A DNA stretch of 59,551 nucleotides, from the NCBI GenBank assembly GCA_902603625.1, contig CACKVM010000003.1:1-59551 (forward strand), given 5' to 3'. The position numbers were made by a program, and so were the translations under genes. This document shows positions 47,306 to 55,786 of this stretch, piece by piece; position 1 is the first letter of the stretch; the number at the start of each line of letters is the position of its first letter. The stretch is from an uncultured Pelagibacteraceae bacterium (GTDB lineage: Bacteria; Pseudomonadota; Alphaproteobacteria; Pelagibacterales; Pelagibacteraceae). The notes under the pieces were generated by a model. The model was not told the DNA's origin, did no database searches, and saw only the letters and a program-made list of their open reading frames with translations.

Positions 47306-47714
47306 CTTATTAGTTTTTCTTATTTCAATCATTCTGCCTATTCAGAATTTAAAGTCAGAGATAATAATTATGAGTCAATGTGATGATAGACAAGACGAAT
47401 TTCTGAAAAACGAGTATATTCTAAATCTTAATGAACTAATAATGATTAGAAATTATGTTTATAAAGAAAAAACTTATAAAAAATATAAACTTACAGATCT
47501 TAGTGTGAAAAAATCCAACTCATATGTGAGAAATATTTATCAGGAAGATGGAAAGATTTTAACTCATAAACATGGTTATCCACAATTTTATACTCAAATT
47601 TTATTCGAAAAAGGAAAACAAGAGATTTATATAAAAACTGTATTAAATGATGAAGAAGGAATTACAAAAATTTCTACTTGTAAAAAAATTGAAAAATTTG
47701 AAAAAGAAAGTTAA
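47292..47714 (+). CDS. Secreted hypothetical protein
   Basis: A 140-residue product starting at ATG 47292, with a signal peptide (MRKISLLVFLISIILPIQNLKSE) and a small mature domain rich in charged residues with two cysteines (MSQCDDRQ and ISTCKKIEKF) that could form a disulphide in the periplasm. An upstream TTG would add four residues, but ATG is preferred. The start overlaps the preceding membrane miniprotein by 14 nt. No family recognised. The 3' end meets a convergent 41-codon frame. Confidence 0.7.
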   Translation: MRKISLLVFLISIILPIQNLKSEIIIMSQCDDRQDEFLKNEYILNLNELIMIRNYVYKEKTYKKYKLTDLSVKKSNSYVRNIYQEDGKILTHKHGYPQFYTQILFEKGKQEIYIKTVLNDEEGITKISTCKKIEKFEKES

Positions 47715-47836
47715 TTCTTTTTCTTATTTTTAGTGAAATTTTTCTTTTTAGATCCAAATCGATTATAAGAAATATTACTTTTATGTTTTGCAAATGCTTT
47801 TTTTTGTGCTTGTTTCATAGCTCGTTTTGAAGACAT
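47711..47836 (-). CDS. 41-residue very basic protein
   Basis: Reads from ATG 47836 (MSSKRAMKQAQKKAFAKHKS) to TAA 47711-47713. About a third of its residues are Lys or Arg, with only a few hydrophobic ones, which resembles small ribosome- or nucleic-acid-binding proteins. It lies 8 bp after the histidine phosphatase gene on the same strand, so it may be its second cistron, and its stop overlaps the convergent gene's stop by 3 nt. No family recognised. Confidence 0.55.
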   Translation of the reverse strand: MSSKRAMKQAQKKAFAKHKSNISYNRFGSKKKNFTKNKKKN

Positions 47837-47844
47837 AATATTTA

Positions 47845-48399
47845 TTAGTTTATTTCTATGGTTCCTATAATATTAAAATTCTTATCAGAAACAACTATTT
47901 CACCTGAAGATGGGGCATAATTTAAAACTTCAGATATTAAAACGTAATGTGTTACGAAAACTAAATTTTCATTACTCTCAAATTTATTAACATATTCTTT
48001 TAGCTGTTTAATTTGTTTTTTTTTGTTAAGAGCATATTTAGGACTATAAAATGAATTTAAAAAATTATTTGTAGAATAGTCTTTAAAAGCAATTTTTGCT
48101 GTTTCTTTACATCTACACCACTCACTAGATAAAACTTTATCTATCTTAATTTTATTTTTTGTAAAAAAAATACCGATATATTTTGCTTGATTTTTTCCAC
48201 TCTCACTTAAATTCCTTTGAGTAGAACAATCGTTTAAATTGAAATTATTTGGGTCACCGTTTCCAGGTGCATATGCATGTCTAATAAATATTATTTTTTT
48301 ACCATCCTTGAGTTGATTTATTAATTTTTTATTTAAATCTGCTTTAATAGATGTGGTTAAAGATATAAACAATATAAATAAGAATTTTAAAAATTTCAT
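47845..48399 (-). CDS. Exported histidine phosphatase family protein
   Basis: A 184-residue protein with a signal peptide (MKFLKFLFILFISLTTSIKA) and the phosphoglycerate-mutase-like phosphatase fold: IIFIRHAYAPGNGDP with catalytic Arg40-His41, an Arg in SSEWCRCKETAKIAF, and the second His in FVTHYVLISEVL. The RHA variant of the RHG motif is common in periplasmic members. Probably hydrolyses a phosphate ester or polyphosphate in the periplasm; the substrate is unknown. Its start codon is 2 bp from that of the divergent glycosylase gene. A promoter candidate (TTGTTT at 48435-48430, TCTAAT at 48413-48408) lies inside the glycosylase gene. Confidence 0.85.
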   Translation of the reverse strand: MKFLKFLFILFISLTTSIKADLNKKLINQLKDGKKIIFIRHAYAPGNGDPNNFNLNDCSTQRNLSESGKNQAKYIGIFFTKNKIKIDKVLSSEWCRCKETAKIAFKDYSTNNFLNSFYSPKYALNKKKQIKQLKEYVNKFESNENLVFVTHYVLISEVLNYAPSSGEIVVSDKNFNIIGTIEIN

Positions 48400-48401
48400 A
48401 T

Positions 48402-49082
48402 ATGGACATTAGAATAAATAATTTAAACAAAACAATAGTTAACTGTAAAAAATGTCCAAGACTTGTTAAATTTATCAACAAAGTAAGTACACAAAAAAGA
48501 AAACAAAATATACATGAAGATTATTGGGGAAAACCTGTTCCAGGTTTTGGAAGTTTAGAGTCAAAATTAGCTATAATTGGACTTGCGCCTGCCGCACATG
48601 GTGGAACTAGAACTGGAAGAGCATTTACTGGAGATAAATCAGGGGATTTTTTATTTAAATGTTTATATGAAGTCGGTATTTCTAATTATCCATTTTCAAA
48701 AAATTTAAACGACAATCTTAAATTAAAATCAACATATATCACAAATATTCTTAAATGTGTGCCCCCTGAAGATAAACCACTAAGTGAAGAAATTTCAAAT
48801 TGTTCTAATTTTTTTGATAAAGAAATATTATCTTTAAAAAAACTTAAAGTAATAGTTACATTAGGAAAGATAGCTTTTGATAATTGTATTAAACTATATA
48901 AACAAAAACTTAATATCAAAAAAAAATTTGTATTTAAACACGGTAAAACTCAAATATTACCAAATGGTTTAATAATTTTATCGAGTTATCACCCTAGCCC
49001 CCGAAATGTAAATACAAAACTAATTTCAAATAAAATGATGATCAATTTATTTAAAAAAGCAAAAAAATTAGCTAAGTTTTGA
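48402..49082 (+). CDS. Uracil-DNA glycosylase, family 5 (UDGb) type
   Basis: Removes uracil and related deaminated bases from DNA. The 226-residue protein has motif A GLAPAAHGGTRTGRAFTGD (residues 60-78) with Ala instead of the catalytic Asp of family 1, and motif B SSYHPSPRNVNTK near the C terminus, both diagnostic of family 5. Cys15 and Cys18 (CKKCPRL) with cysteines in KCVPPEDKPLSEEISNCSNF are likely ligands of a [4Fe-4S] cluster. The 3' end overlaps the convergent thioesterase gene by 11 bp. The A/T-rich genome makes cytosine deamination relevant, but no SOS box precedes the gene. Confidence 0.92.
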   Translation: MDIRINNLNKTIVNCKKCPRLVKFINKVSTQKRKQNIHEDYWGKPVPGFGSLESKLAIIGLAPAAHGGTRTGRAFTGDKSGDFLFKCLYEVGISNYPFSKNLNDNLKLKSTYITNILKCVPPEDKPLSEEISNCSNFFDKEILSLKKLKVIVTLGKIAFDNCIKLYKQKLNIKKKFVFKHGKTQILPNGLIILSSYHPSPRNVNTKLISNKMMINLFKKAKKLAKF

Positions 49083-49494
49083 TAGTATCACAAAAATATG
49101 GTTTAAATTTTGTATATATCTCATCTGGAATTCTAATTGGTTTTCCTTCTTTGCTTACAAATACTAAATGAACCTGGGCCTCTACAATAGTTTTTTCTCC
49201 TTTTGTGATTATTTGATTCATAAAAAAAGAAGTCTTAGTAATTGATTTAACAAAAGATCTAATAGTTAGTTCATCTTCTAAATAAGCTGATTTTTTATAT
49301 TCAATATTACATGATTTAACTATTATTAATGAATTAAACTTTTCTTGGATTTTTTTATTACTAAATCCTATTGAAAATAAAGCTTCAGTTCTAGCTCGTT
49401 CTAAATACTTTAAATAATTTGCGTAATAAACTATACCGCCTGAATCTGTATCTTCATAATAAATCTTCAATTTATAAAAGAAATTTTCATGCAT
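49072..49494 (-). CDS. ybgC: YbgC-type acyl-CoA thioesterase
   Basis: A hot-dog-fold thioesterase of 140 residues with the signature YYEDTDSGGIVYYANYLKYLERARTEAL, whose Asp is catalytic. YbgC is usually encoded with tolQRAB, but here it stands alone between the glycosylase and a DUF3047 gene, so a different 4-hydroxybenzoyl-CoA-thioesterase-like role is possible. The gap to the upstream DUF3047 gene is 16 bp, so the two may be co-transcribed. Confidence 0.85.
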   Translation of the reverse strand: MHENFFYKLKIYYEDTDSGGIVYYANYLKYLERARTEALFSIGFSNKKIQEKFNSLIIVKSCNIEYKKSAYLEDELTIRSFVKSITKTSFFMNQIITKGEKTIVEAQVHLVFVSKEGKPIRIPDEIYTKFKPYFCDTIKT

Positions 49495-49510
49495 ATATAA
49501 TTATATCAAA

Positions 49511-50161
49511 TTACTCTGCTGAAAAATAGATATTCTGGTAATACGCTACTGCCTTCATTTTAGAATTGTCAGTATCCGACATAATAGCCAAACCATCTAA
49601 TTCATTTACGTCTAAATTGTGAAATTTCTTAAAATCATCTTTAACGTTTGCTTTTACTGTTACCCACTCATTAAAGTTATTTTTTGTCGTAGCTAATACA
49701 TAATCTACTGATTTTTTTGTGTATGGGCTTGGCCAATTTAACCCTATATCGCTATTACTTGAAAAAACATAATTAATTGCTCTATTTGAAAGTGGTGTTG
49801 CACCTGTTTTTTTTACTGCAAAGACTCTGGCTGCAAAATCATGACCTTTTTTAGTGTCTTCTTTTATGCCAGACAAATCTTTCTCAACTTTCCATGTAAT
49901 ATTAATGAAAGGTGTTTTATTTAAATCAATTTTAATTTCTTTACCAAGACCCGAGGCTGCGTTTTCGGCAACTGACTTCAAAAAATTACCATTTTCATTG
50001 ATACCAACGGTATATATAGTTTTATTATCTGCCCCCCTTACCTTTCTTACCTCAAGCTTAGAAAGCTCAGTCTCTGTAAAATCGAAAACACTTATTTCAT
50101 CGGCTAACGAGTTGACAGTAACTATAAGTAACCCTACTAAAATTTTAAATAAAAGTTTCAT
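49511..50161 (-). CDS. DUF3047 family exported protein
   Basis: A 216-residue protein with a signal peptide (MKLLFKILVGLLIVTVNSLA) and a domain fitting DUF3047: INITWKVEKDLSG, GHDFAARVFAVKKTGAT, AINYVFSSN and a C-terminal DGLAIMSDTDNSKMKAVAYYQNIYF that resembles a carbohydrate-binding jelly-roll. Function unknown, periplasmic or outer-membrane associated. First gene of a likely pair with ybgC. Confidence 0.8.
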   Translation of the reverse strand: MKLLFKILVGLLIVTVNSLADEISVFDFTETELSKLEVRKVRGADNKTIYTVGINENGNFLKSVAENAASGLGKEIKIDLNKTPFINITWKVEKDLSGIKEDTKKGHDFAARVFAVKKTGATPLSNRAINYVFSSNSDIGLNWPSPYTKKSVDYVLATTKNNFNEWVTVKANVKDDFKKFHNLDVNELDGLAIMSDTDNSKMKAVAYYQNIYFSAE

Positions 50162-50193
50162 AAATATTTATAAAAAATTCTTAATACATTATT

Positions 50194-50222
50194 TTGACAA
50201 GATTTAAACATCCAAATATCAA
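50194..50222 (+). promoter_or_regulatory. Candidate sigma-70 promoter
   Basis: A perfect TTGACA (50194-50199), 17 bp, then TATCAA (50217-50222). It points rightward toward the small secreted frame at 50245 and lies in the short gap upstream of the leftward DUF3047 gene. The predicted start near 50229 supports ATG 50245 over ATG 50224. Confidence 0.4.
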
Positions 50223-50244
50223 TATGTGTCCCTATAACATAATT

Positions 50245-50382
50245 ATGAAGACAATATCTATTTTTATACTCCTAATCTATTGGTCAATAATGATTTTTGC
50301 TCCTGTTATGTCTAAAGATTTTAAGTTAAGCCGAGCAAAAATTAACAAGGTCAAAATAATAGAGCCTAAATATCCTAGTTAA
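50245..50382 (+). CDS. 45-residue small secreted or membrane protein
   Basis: ATG 50245 to TAA 50380-50382. Residues 1-22 (MKTISIFILLIYWSIMIFAP) form a hydrophobic helix or signal peptide; the rest is short and basic (KDFKLSRAKINKVKI). A good -35/-10 pair lies just upstream. Its stop overlaps the convergent dehydrogenase gene by 4 bp. No family recognised; could be a signal-anchored miniprotein or a chance frame. Confidence 0.4.
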   Translation: MKTISIFILLIYWSIMIFAPVMSKDFKLSRAKINKVKIIEPKYPS

Positions 50383-51131
50383 TAAGTTGAACGCCCACCA
50401 CTAATATCAAAGACAGCAGCTGTGGAGAATGTATTTTCCTCAGACGAGAGCCAACATACTAATGAAGTGAATTCTTCAACCTCTAAAAATCTTCCTCGAG
50501 GGACTTTTGAAAGCATTCTTTGAACATGTTCTTTTGTCATTTGATCTAAAATTCGGGTTTTAGCACCTGCTGGTGTAATAGCGTTTACAGCTATGTTCTT
50601 ATCTGCAAGCTCTTTTCCAAGTGATTTTGTCAACCCAATAGCGCCTGCTTTACCCGCACTATAAGCACTAGCATATGCATTTCCATCTTTTCCAGCAACT
50701 GAGGCAACATTAACTATTCTGCCATAATCATTTTTTATCATATTGGGTACCACTGCTTTGCAACAATTAAAAGTACCCATTAAATTTATTTCTACAACCT
50801 TTTTCCAATTATCAAGGTTATACTCCCACAAAGATGCTGTTGGTCCAGTTATACCGGCATTATTTATTAAAATATCTATTTTATCTTTTTTTGCTATTTC
50901 CTTAATAGAATTTTCTACTTCTTGAAAATTTGTTACATCTACAACATTAGTACTTAAATTTGGACTATTTAAATCATTAGCTGCTTTTTCTAGCATCTTC
51001 GTATCTATGTCCCAAATTATTACTTTTGCACCTGATTTTAAAAATCTTTTGGCAATATCAAATCCAAAACCTTGGGCACCACCTGTCACTAAAGCTGTTC
51101 TATCTTTGAAATTAAAAGTTATTTTATCCAT
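50379..51131 (-). CDS. Short-chain dehydrogenase/reductase (FabG-like)
   Basis: A 250-residue NAD(P)-dependent oxidoreductase with the Rossmann motif TGGAQGFG (residues 17-24), NNAG, and the catalytic Ser/Tyr/Lys in NVASVAGKDGNAYASAYSAGKAG. An acidic residue after the second strand (IIWDID) favours NAD+. It is the last gene of the TRAP/NCS1 operon (4 bp after the permease), so it likely oxidises or reduces the imported compound or a product of it, rather than serving fatty acid synthesis. Substrate not predictable. Confidence 0.85.
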   Translation of the reverse strand: MDKITFNFKDRTALVTGGAQGFGFDIAKRFLKSGAKVIIWDIDTKMLEKAANDLNSPNLSTNVVDVTNFQEVENSIKEIAKKDKIDILINNAGITGPTASLWEYNLDNWKKVVEINLMGTFNCCKAVVPNMIKNDYGRIVNVASVAGKDGNAYASAYSAGKAGAIGLTKSLGKELADKNIAVNAITPAGAKTRILDQMTKEHVQRMLSKVPRGRFLEVEEFTSLVCWLSSEENTFSTAAVFDISGGRSTY

Positions 51132-51135
51132 AAGA

Positions 51136-52593
51136 TTATTTTTTTGCTAAAAGATAATATAAAAATCCTGATACTCCAGATCCGATAATCCATGCATATG
51201 ATTGTAAGAACATTAAATTATTATTCCATATAGTAGATGAAGAAAATATAAATCCGATTATAATTGAATAGATTGCTTTTATATGCCAACCCTTTGAATA
51301 GCAAAATGAACTTTCGTAAGAAAATTTATGTAAATCTTTAATTTCTATTGTGGAATTATTTATCAAATAATAATTAATAACCATCACTCCTACCAATGGA
51401 CCAAAAAAAGATCCAAAGGTATCAATTAAAGATAAAATACCAATTTGACTTAACAAAGATGGCCAAAGAATGCCAATTATTAATCCAAAAAATCCAATTG
51501 TGAAGCTTACTTTTTTTAAACTTAACTTGTTAGGAATAAAATTTATAAGTGAATACTGTGAGGGTATAAAATTGGCTATTAAATTTGTTGATGCCGAGGC
51601 TATCACAATAAATAATAGACCAACAACAGTTAATTGTAGATTATCAAATTTCCCTATTATGTCTGTTGGATTTGTGAATATTCTTTCCATATCAGTAAAT
51701 TTTTGGTTGAGAAAAACATCTGTACCGGCAACAATGAAGACTGCAAAAAAAGAAAAAATAATTAAATTCAATAATAAACTTAAATTACCTTTTTTGAGTT
51801 GCTTTTCATCTTTTGTGTAACGAGAAAAGTCTCCAAAGCTAATTATAATTATTGAAAAATAAGCAAATATTGTTCCTGCTACTGTAAACAAAGGAGCTAT
51901 ATTTTTAGTATTCATAAAATTATTAAAGTTTAAAATTTGTGAAAATGCATTAGATGTAAGTTTTACATCTGTTAATAAAACTATTATGAAAAAAAATAAT
52001 AATCCTGAGTATACCATGACAGCTGAAAAATTTATGATTTTTTTATTAAAAACCATTCCTCTGCTAAAAAAATAAATTTGAAAAATAATACAAAAAATTA
52101 ATGATAACCAATCAATTATATTCATTCCTAATAGAAAAGTTAAAAATATTTCTTGTTCTAAAATATTTTTATCTATAGAAAAAATTAAAATTCTAATTAA
52201 ATATGTAACAGCTCTGGATAAAAAGTATGTTTGTATACCAAACATAAAAATTCCAATAAGACTTCTTAAAAATCCAAAGTACTTAGCTCCTTTGTATCCT
52301 ATAGAGGTTCTTAAAAAAGTGACAAAAGGAAGTCCATATTTTTGAGAAGGTTTCCCGATTAAATTGGAAAAAATATATATTAAAAAAGAACCCAAAATAC
52401 TTCCAAAAAAAACAACAAAAAAATTTAAATCATAAATGACATAAAGTGATGCTATTAAAGAAAAGCCAATAATACTTTGTACGTTTACTCCCCAAAAACA
52501 AAATAAATCTTTCCAGTCCCAATTTTTAGAATTAGGATTAACAGAAACTAATTCCCAATTAATTACATTTTCTTGGATTTTATTATTGTTCAC
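51136..52593 (-). CDS. NCS1-family nucleobase/cation symporter-like permease
   Basis: A 485-residue membrane protein with about 12 helices. The N-terminal WDWKDLFCFWGVNVQSIIGFSL and the KYGLPFVTFLRTSIGYKGA motif fit the NCS1 family (cytosine, uracil, hydantoin, allantoin, thiamine-type substrates, driven by Na+ or H+). It is 25 bp downstream of dctM and 4 bp upstream of the dehydrogenase, so it appears to be part of the same operon as a TRAP transporter, an unusual pairing. The substrate cannot be assigned by eye. Confidence 0.8.
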   Translation of the reverse strand: MNNNKIQENVINWELVSVNPNSKNWDWKDLFCFWGVNVQSIIGFSLIASLYVIYDLNFFVVFFGSILGSFLIYIFSNLIGKPSQKYGLPFVTFLRTSIGYKGAKYFGFLRSLIGIFMFGIQTYFLSRAVTYLIRILIFSIDKNILEQEIFLTFLLGMNIIDWLSLIFCIIFQIYFFSRGMVFNKKIINFSAVMVYSGLLFFFIIVLLTDVKLTSNAFSQILNFNNFMNTKNIAPLFTVAGTIFAYFSIIIISFGDFSRYTKDEKQLKKGNLSLLLNLIIFSFFAVFIVAGTDVFLNQKFTDMERIFTNPTDIIGKFDNLQLTVVGLLFIVIASASTNLIANFIPSQYSLINFIPNKLSLKKVSFTIGFFGLIIGILWPSLLSQIGILSLIDTFGSFFGPLVGVMVINYYLINNSTIEIKDLHKFSYESSFCYSKGWHIKAIYSIIIGFIFSSSTIWNNNLMFLQSYAWIIGSGVSGFLYYLLAKK

Positions 52594-52618
52594 ACTTTAG
52601 ATATTAAACTAATATTTT

Positions 52619-53953
52619 TTACTGTCCATATAAGAGAGTTGGAAGCCAAAGTGCAATTTTAGGAAATATAATGATTAAGACTAAGCCAAATACTTGTAGG
52701 ACCATAAATTGCATCATTCCATAATAAATATCTTTAAGATCCCACTCAGGTACTACTCCTTTTAAAAAATAGGCTGAAAGAGCGACTGGAGGTGAAAGCC
52801 AGGCGGTTTGTAAATTAACTGCAACAAGAATTGCAAACCATGTAAGATTAAATCCTAATGCTTCAATCAATGGTAATATTATTGGAACGATAATCATTAC
52901 AATAGGTACCCATTCTAACGGCCATCCTAATAAAAAAATCATCAACATTACCATTGCTAGAATCAAATATTTATTCATTTCTAATCCCAATAAAAATTCA
53001 GTAAGTAAAGTTGGTGTCCCTAATCTTGCAAAAACTGCACCAAAAAAATTGGATGCAGCAACTAAAACCATTATCAATGCAGTTATCTCAAGAGTTTTGA
53101 CTAATGCTTCTTGTAACTTTGGAAGAGTTAATTTTTTGTAGGCTAATGAAAGAAGTAAAGCACCCATGGCGCCACATCCCGCTGCCTCAGTTGGTGTAGC
53201 AAATCCAAATAATATACTTCCAAGAGCCGCAAATACTAAAGCTGCTGGTGGTACTAATCCTAAAAAAAATTCGACCCAAACATCTTTCATACTAGCTGCT
53301 CTCATATCTTCAGGTATTACTGGTCCAAGTTTAGGGTTAATCATACATCTAATTGTTGTGTAACCTGCATATAAACTTGCAAGGAGAATTCCTGGTAAAA
53401 TAGCAGCAGCAAATAAATCTATTACTGGGATTTCCATTATCGGCCCCATAACAACTAACATGATGCTTGGTGGAATTAATATTCCTAAAGTTCCGCCAGC
53501 AGTAATTGTTCCTGCCGCGAGTCTGACATCATAACCAGATCTGTTCATTGATTTGGCTGCCATAATTCCAAGAATTGTCACAGAAGCTCCAACAATTCCT
53601 GTTGCAGCAGCAAATATTACAGATACAAATAAAACTGCATAATATAAAGAACCTTTAACTTTCGCTAACATCATTTGAAATGCTGAAAACAATCTCTCCA
53701 TTAAGCCAGCTTGTTCCATCATAATTCCCATAAAAACAAAGAGTGGTACGGCGGCGAGTGTCTGTTCTGTCATAACCATAGAAAATTGGAGTGTCATTAG
53801 ATAAAAGACTAATTTTCCAAATCCTAAATAACCAAACACGAAACCTAAAAAGATTAATGTAAATGATATTGGAAATCCTACGAAGATTGCAAAAAGCATT
53901 ACACCAACAAGTATAAAACCTAAAATTGCTGGATCTATAAACTCAGCTATCAT
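52619..53953 (-). CDS. dctM: TRAP transporter large permease (DctM)
   Basis: Channel-forming membrane subunit of a tripartite ATP-independent periplasmic transporter. The 444 residues form about 12 helices, with VPLFVFMGIMMEQAGL, the conserved GTLGILIPPSIMLV and the C-terminal NLQTAWLSPPVALSAYFLKG motif. It overlaps dctQ by 4 nt. The closest recognisable type is the DctM of mannitol/chloroaromatic- or 2-oxo-acid-type systems. Confidence 0.95.
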   Translation of the reverse strand: MIAEFIDPAILGFILVGVMLFAIFVGFPISFTLIFLGFVFGYLGFGKLVFYLMTLQFSMVMTEQTLAAVPLFVFMGIMMEQAGLMERLFSAFQMMLAKVKGSLYYAVLFVSVIFAAATGIVGASVTILGIMAAKSMNRSGYDVRLAAGTITAGGTLGILIPPSIMLVVMGPIMEIPVIDLFAAAILPGILLASLYAGYTTIRCMINPKLGPVIPEDMRAASMKDVWVEFFLGLVPPAALVFAALGSILFGFATPTEAAGCGAMGALLLSLAYKKLTLPKLQEALVKTLEITALIMVLVAASNFFGAVFARLGTPTLLTEFLLGLEMNKYLILAMVMLMIFLLGWPLEWVPIVMIIVPIILPLIEALGFNLTWFAILVAVNLQTAWLSPPVALSAYFLKGVVPEWDLKDIYYGMMQFMVLQVFGLVLIIIFPKIALWLPTLLYGQ

Positions 53954-54564
53954 TTAGTTTCTCCTGGCCACTCACCTTTTCTAGCTGCCCAATAACTTTT
54001 GAGTAGTTCAGAAACTCCTTGGATAAGTAAAAAAATTATGCCAATAAGCAAACATGTTTTTATTGGCCACATATAAGGCATCCATGTAGTATCCATGCCT
54101 CTTTCACCTCTTTGAATTGACTCTCCAACAAATCCAATTGTCATATAAAGAAAAACAATTAGACCAGGAAAATAGAATAATAGATATAACCAAAAGTCTA
54201 TTAGACCTTGGTTTTTAGTTTTAAAATTTCTGTATAAAAAATCTGCTCTTATATGAACTCCTCTTGAAAGAGCATAACCAGCACCCAACATGAAGAGTGC
54301 TCCATATAAAAAACGACTTATGTCATATGCCCAAATTGTAGGAGCTAAAAATAATTTTCTTGCAAGAACTTCATAAGTCATAGCAAAAATTAATGGCATT
54401 AATATCCAACAAACAATATTACCAATCCACTTGCTAAATTTATCAATACTTGTGATTACTTTTGCCATCCATAATGGCATATCATCAGGCATTTTTCCCA
54501 AACCACCTCGCCTTTCGGCAATCATTTCATCTGATATGTCTAGTTTACTTGGTTCGTCTGCCAT
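53950..54564 (-). CDS. dctQ: TRAP transporter small permease (DctQ)
   Basis: Four-helix membrane subunit that pairs with DctM. The 204 residues have a polar N-terminal extension of about 40 residues (with MIAERRGGLGKMPDDMPLW) before the first helix, then the RFLYGALFMLGAGYALSRGVHIRADFLY signature typical of DctQ. It lies 71 bp after dctP, across a terminator hairpin. Confidence 0.93.
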   Translation of the reverse strand: MADEPSKLDISDEMIAERRGGLGKMPDDMPLWMAKVITSIDKFSKWIGNIVCWILMPLIFAMTYEVLARKLFLAPTIWAYDISRFLYGALFMLGAGYALSRGVHIRADFLYRNFKTKNQGLIDFWLYLLFYFPGLIVFLYMTIGFVGESIQRGERGMDTTWMPYMWPIKTCLLIGIIFLLIQGVSELLKSYWAARKGEWPGETK

Positions 54565-54585
54565 AAAAATTCTAGTATAAAAAAC

Positions 54586-54612
54586 TAGAGCGGACTGTAA
54601 AAGCCCGCTCTA
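54586..54612 (-). terminator. Intrinsic terminator/attenuator between dctP and dctQ
   Basis: On the - strand a 10 bp stem TAGAGCGGGC/GTCCGCTCTA with a 7 nt loop (TTTTACA), one G-U pair, followed by GTTTTTT. It sits 24 bp after the dctP stop and before dctQ. It would cut most transcripts after dctP and let a fraction read on into dctQM, raising binding protein over permease. Confidence 0.85.
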
Positions 54613-54635
54613 ATTAAATCAAGATTAATTACTGA

Positions 54636-55730
54636 TTACTTTAATGTTGCTGCGTGAGCCATTCCTAGCTTCGCATTAGACATTTGAGCACCACTCCAGA
54701 ATGGAACAGCTATGTCAGCAAATTCTTTCATCGAATTATAAACTTCGTTAAAGAATTTATTTTCAGCAGCGTTCTTGTTTAAAGAAGCTTTAGCTGCAGC
54801 CATATATTCTGTGAAATAATCAGAAGGTGTATCCTCTAAAATTACTCCATGTTTAGTAGTCAACTCTTGTAAAGCTTTTCCGTTTTCATAGATTCTGTAA
54901 CTTAAAGATTTAGCTAACGAAGCATTAGCTGCAACTTCAAGAGACTTCTTCTCATGATCACTCATTGCATTATAAGTTTTTCCAGTAATATAAAAGTCAG
55001 CATTTACGACTACTTGGTGTAGACCTTGTAAGTAATAGTGCTTCAATACTTTTTGGAAACCAAAAGTTAAGTCTGGCTTTGGACAACACCATTCAGCAGC
55101 ATCAATAGTTCCCGCTTCTAGAGCTGGAAGAATATCTCCGCCACCCATAGCAACTGATGCTATACCGATGTCTTTATAAGTTTGTCCTGGAATTCCTGGA
55201 GGAGTTCTAAACTTATATTTTCTAAAGTCAGCCATATCTTTAATTGGTTTTGGAAACCATCCTAAAGCTTCAGGTCCAACTGGTTGAATCATAAATCCTT
55301 TAATATCTCTTCCCATTTCTTTCCATAATTGGTCGTATAATTCTTTACCACCACCATATTGGAACCATGATAAGAAAGCGATATTATCAATACCTACACC
55401 ACCACCTGCTACTGGCGAACCAAATAACATTGCTGCAGGGTGATCTCCTGACCAATAGTGAGTCCATGCGAAACCACAATCAATCAAGCCTTTGTCAACA
55501 GCGTCTAAAGTTTCTTTGACACCAACAACAGCTCCAGCTGGTAAAATTTCAAATTTTAGAGATCCACCTGTTAGAGTTGTGACTGTATCAGTAAAGTCTT
55601 TTAACATCTTAACTTCATCTGCTTTCGTGTTAAGAACTGTCTGACATTTTAGTGTTTTTGCAGCATTAGCACTAGATGTAAAACCAAGTACTAAAATAGT
55701 TGCAAATAACATTGAAATGATTTTTTTCAT
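54636..55730 (-). CDS. dctP: TRAP transporter substrate-binding protein (DctP, TakP-like)
   Basis: Periplasmic solute receptor. The 364 residues start with a signal peptide (MKKIISMLFATILVLGFTSSANA). Of note are KFRTPPGIPG, whose Arg is the carboxylate-binding residue of DctP proteins, and AGTIDAAEWCCPKPDLTFGF, which resembles the ligand segment of TakP, the 2-oxo acid receptor of Rhodobacter. An organic (possibly 2-oxo or hydroxy) acid is therefore the best guess, but the CCP variation differs from TakP. A good ribosome-binding site (AGAGGAAA) precedes the ATG. Divergent from the GMC gene with 132 bp between. Confidence 0.93.
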   Translation of the reverse strand: MKKIISMLFATILVLGFTSSANAAKTLKCQTVLNTKADEVKMLKDFTDTVTTLTGGSLKFEILPAGAVVGVKETLDAVDKGLIDCGFAWTHYWSGDHPAAMLFGSPVAGGGVGIDNIAFLSWFQYGGGKELYDQLWKEMGRDIKGFMIQPVGPEALGWFPKPIKDMADFRKYKFRTPPGIPGQTYKDIGIASVAMGGGDILPALEAGTIDAAEWCCPKPDLTFGFQKVLKHYYLQGLHQVVVNADFYITGKTYNAMSDHEKKSLEVAANASLAKSLSYRIYENGKALQELTTKHGVILEDTPSDYFTEYMAAAKASLNKNAAENKFFNEVYNSMKEFADIAVPFWSGAQMSNAKLGMAHAATLK

Positions 55731-55786
55731 TATATTTCCTCTAGTTAGTTAAATTTAACGTAATCCATACAATCAGAAAAACAATG

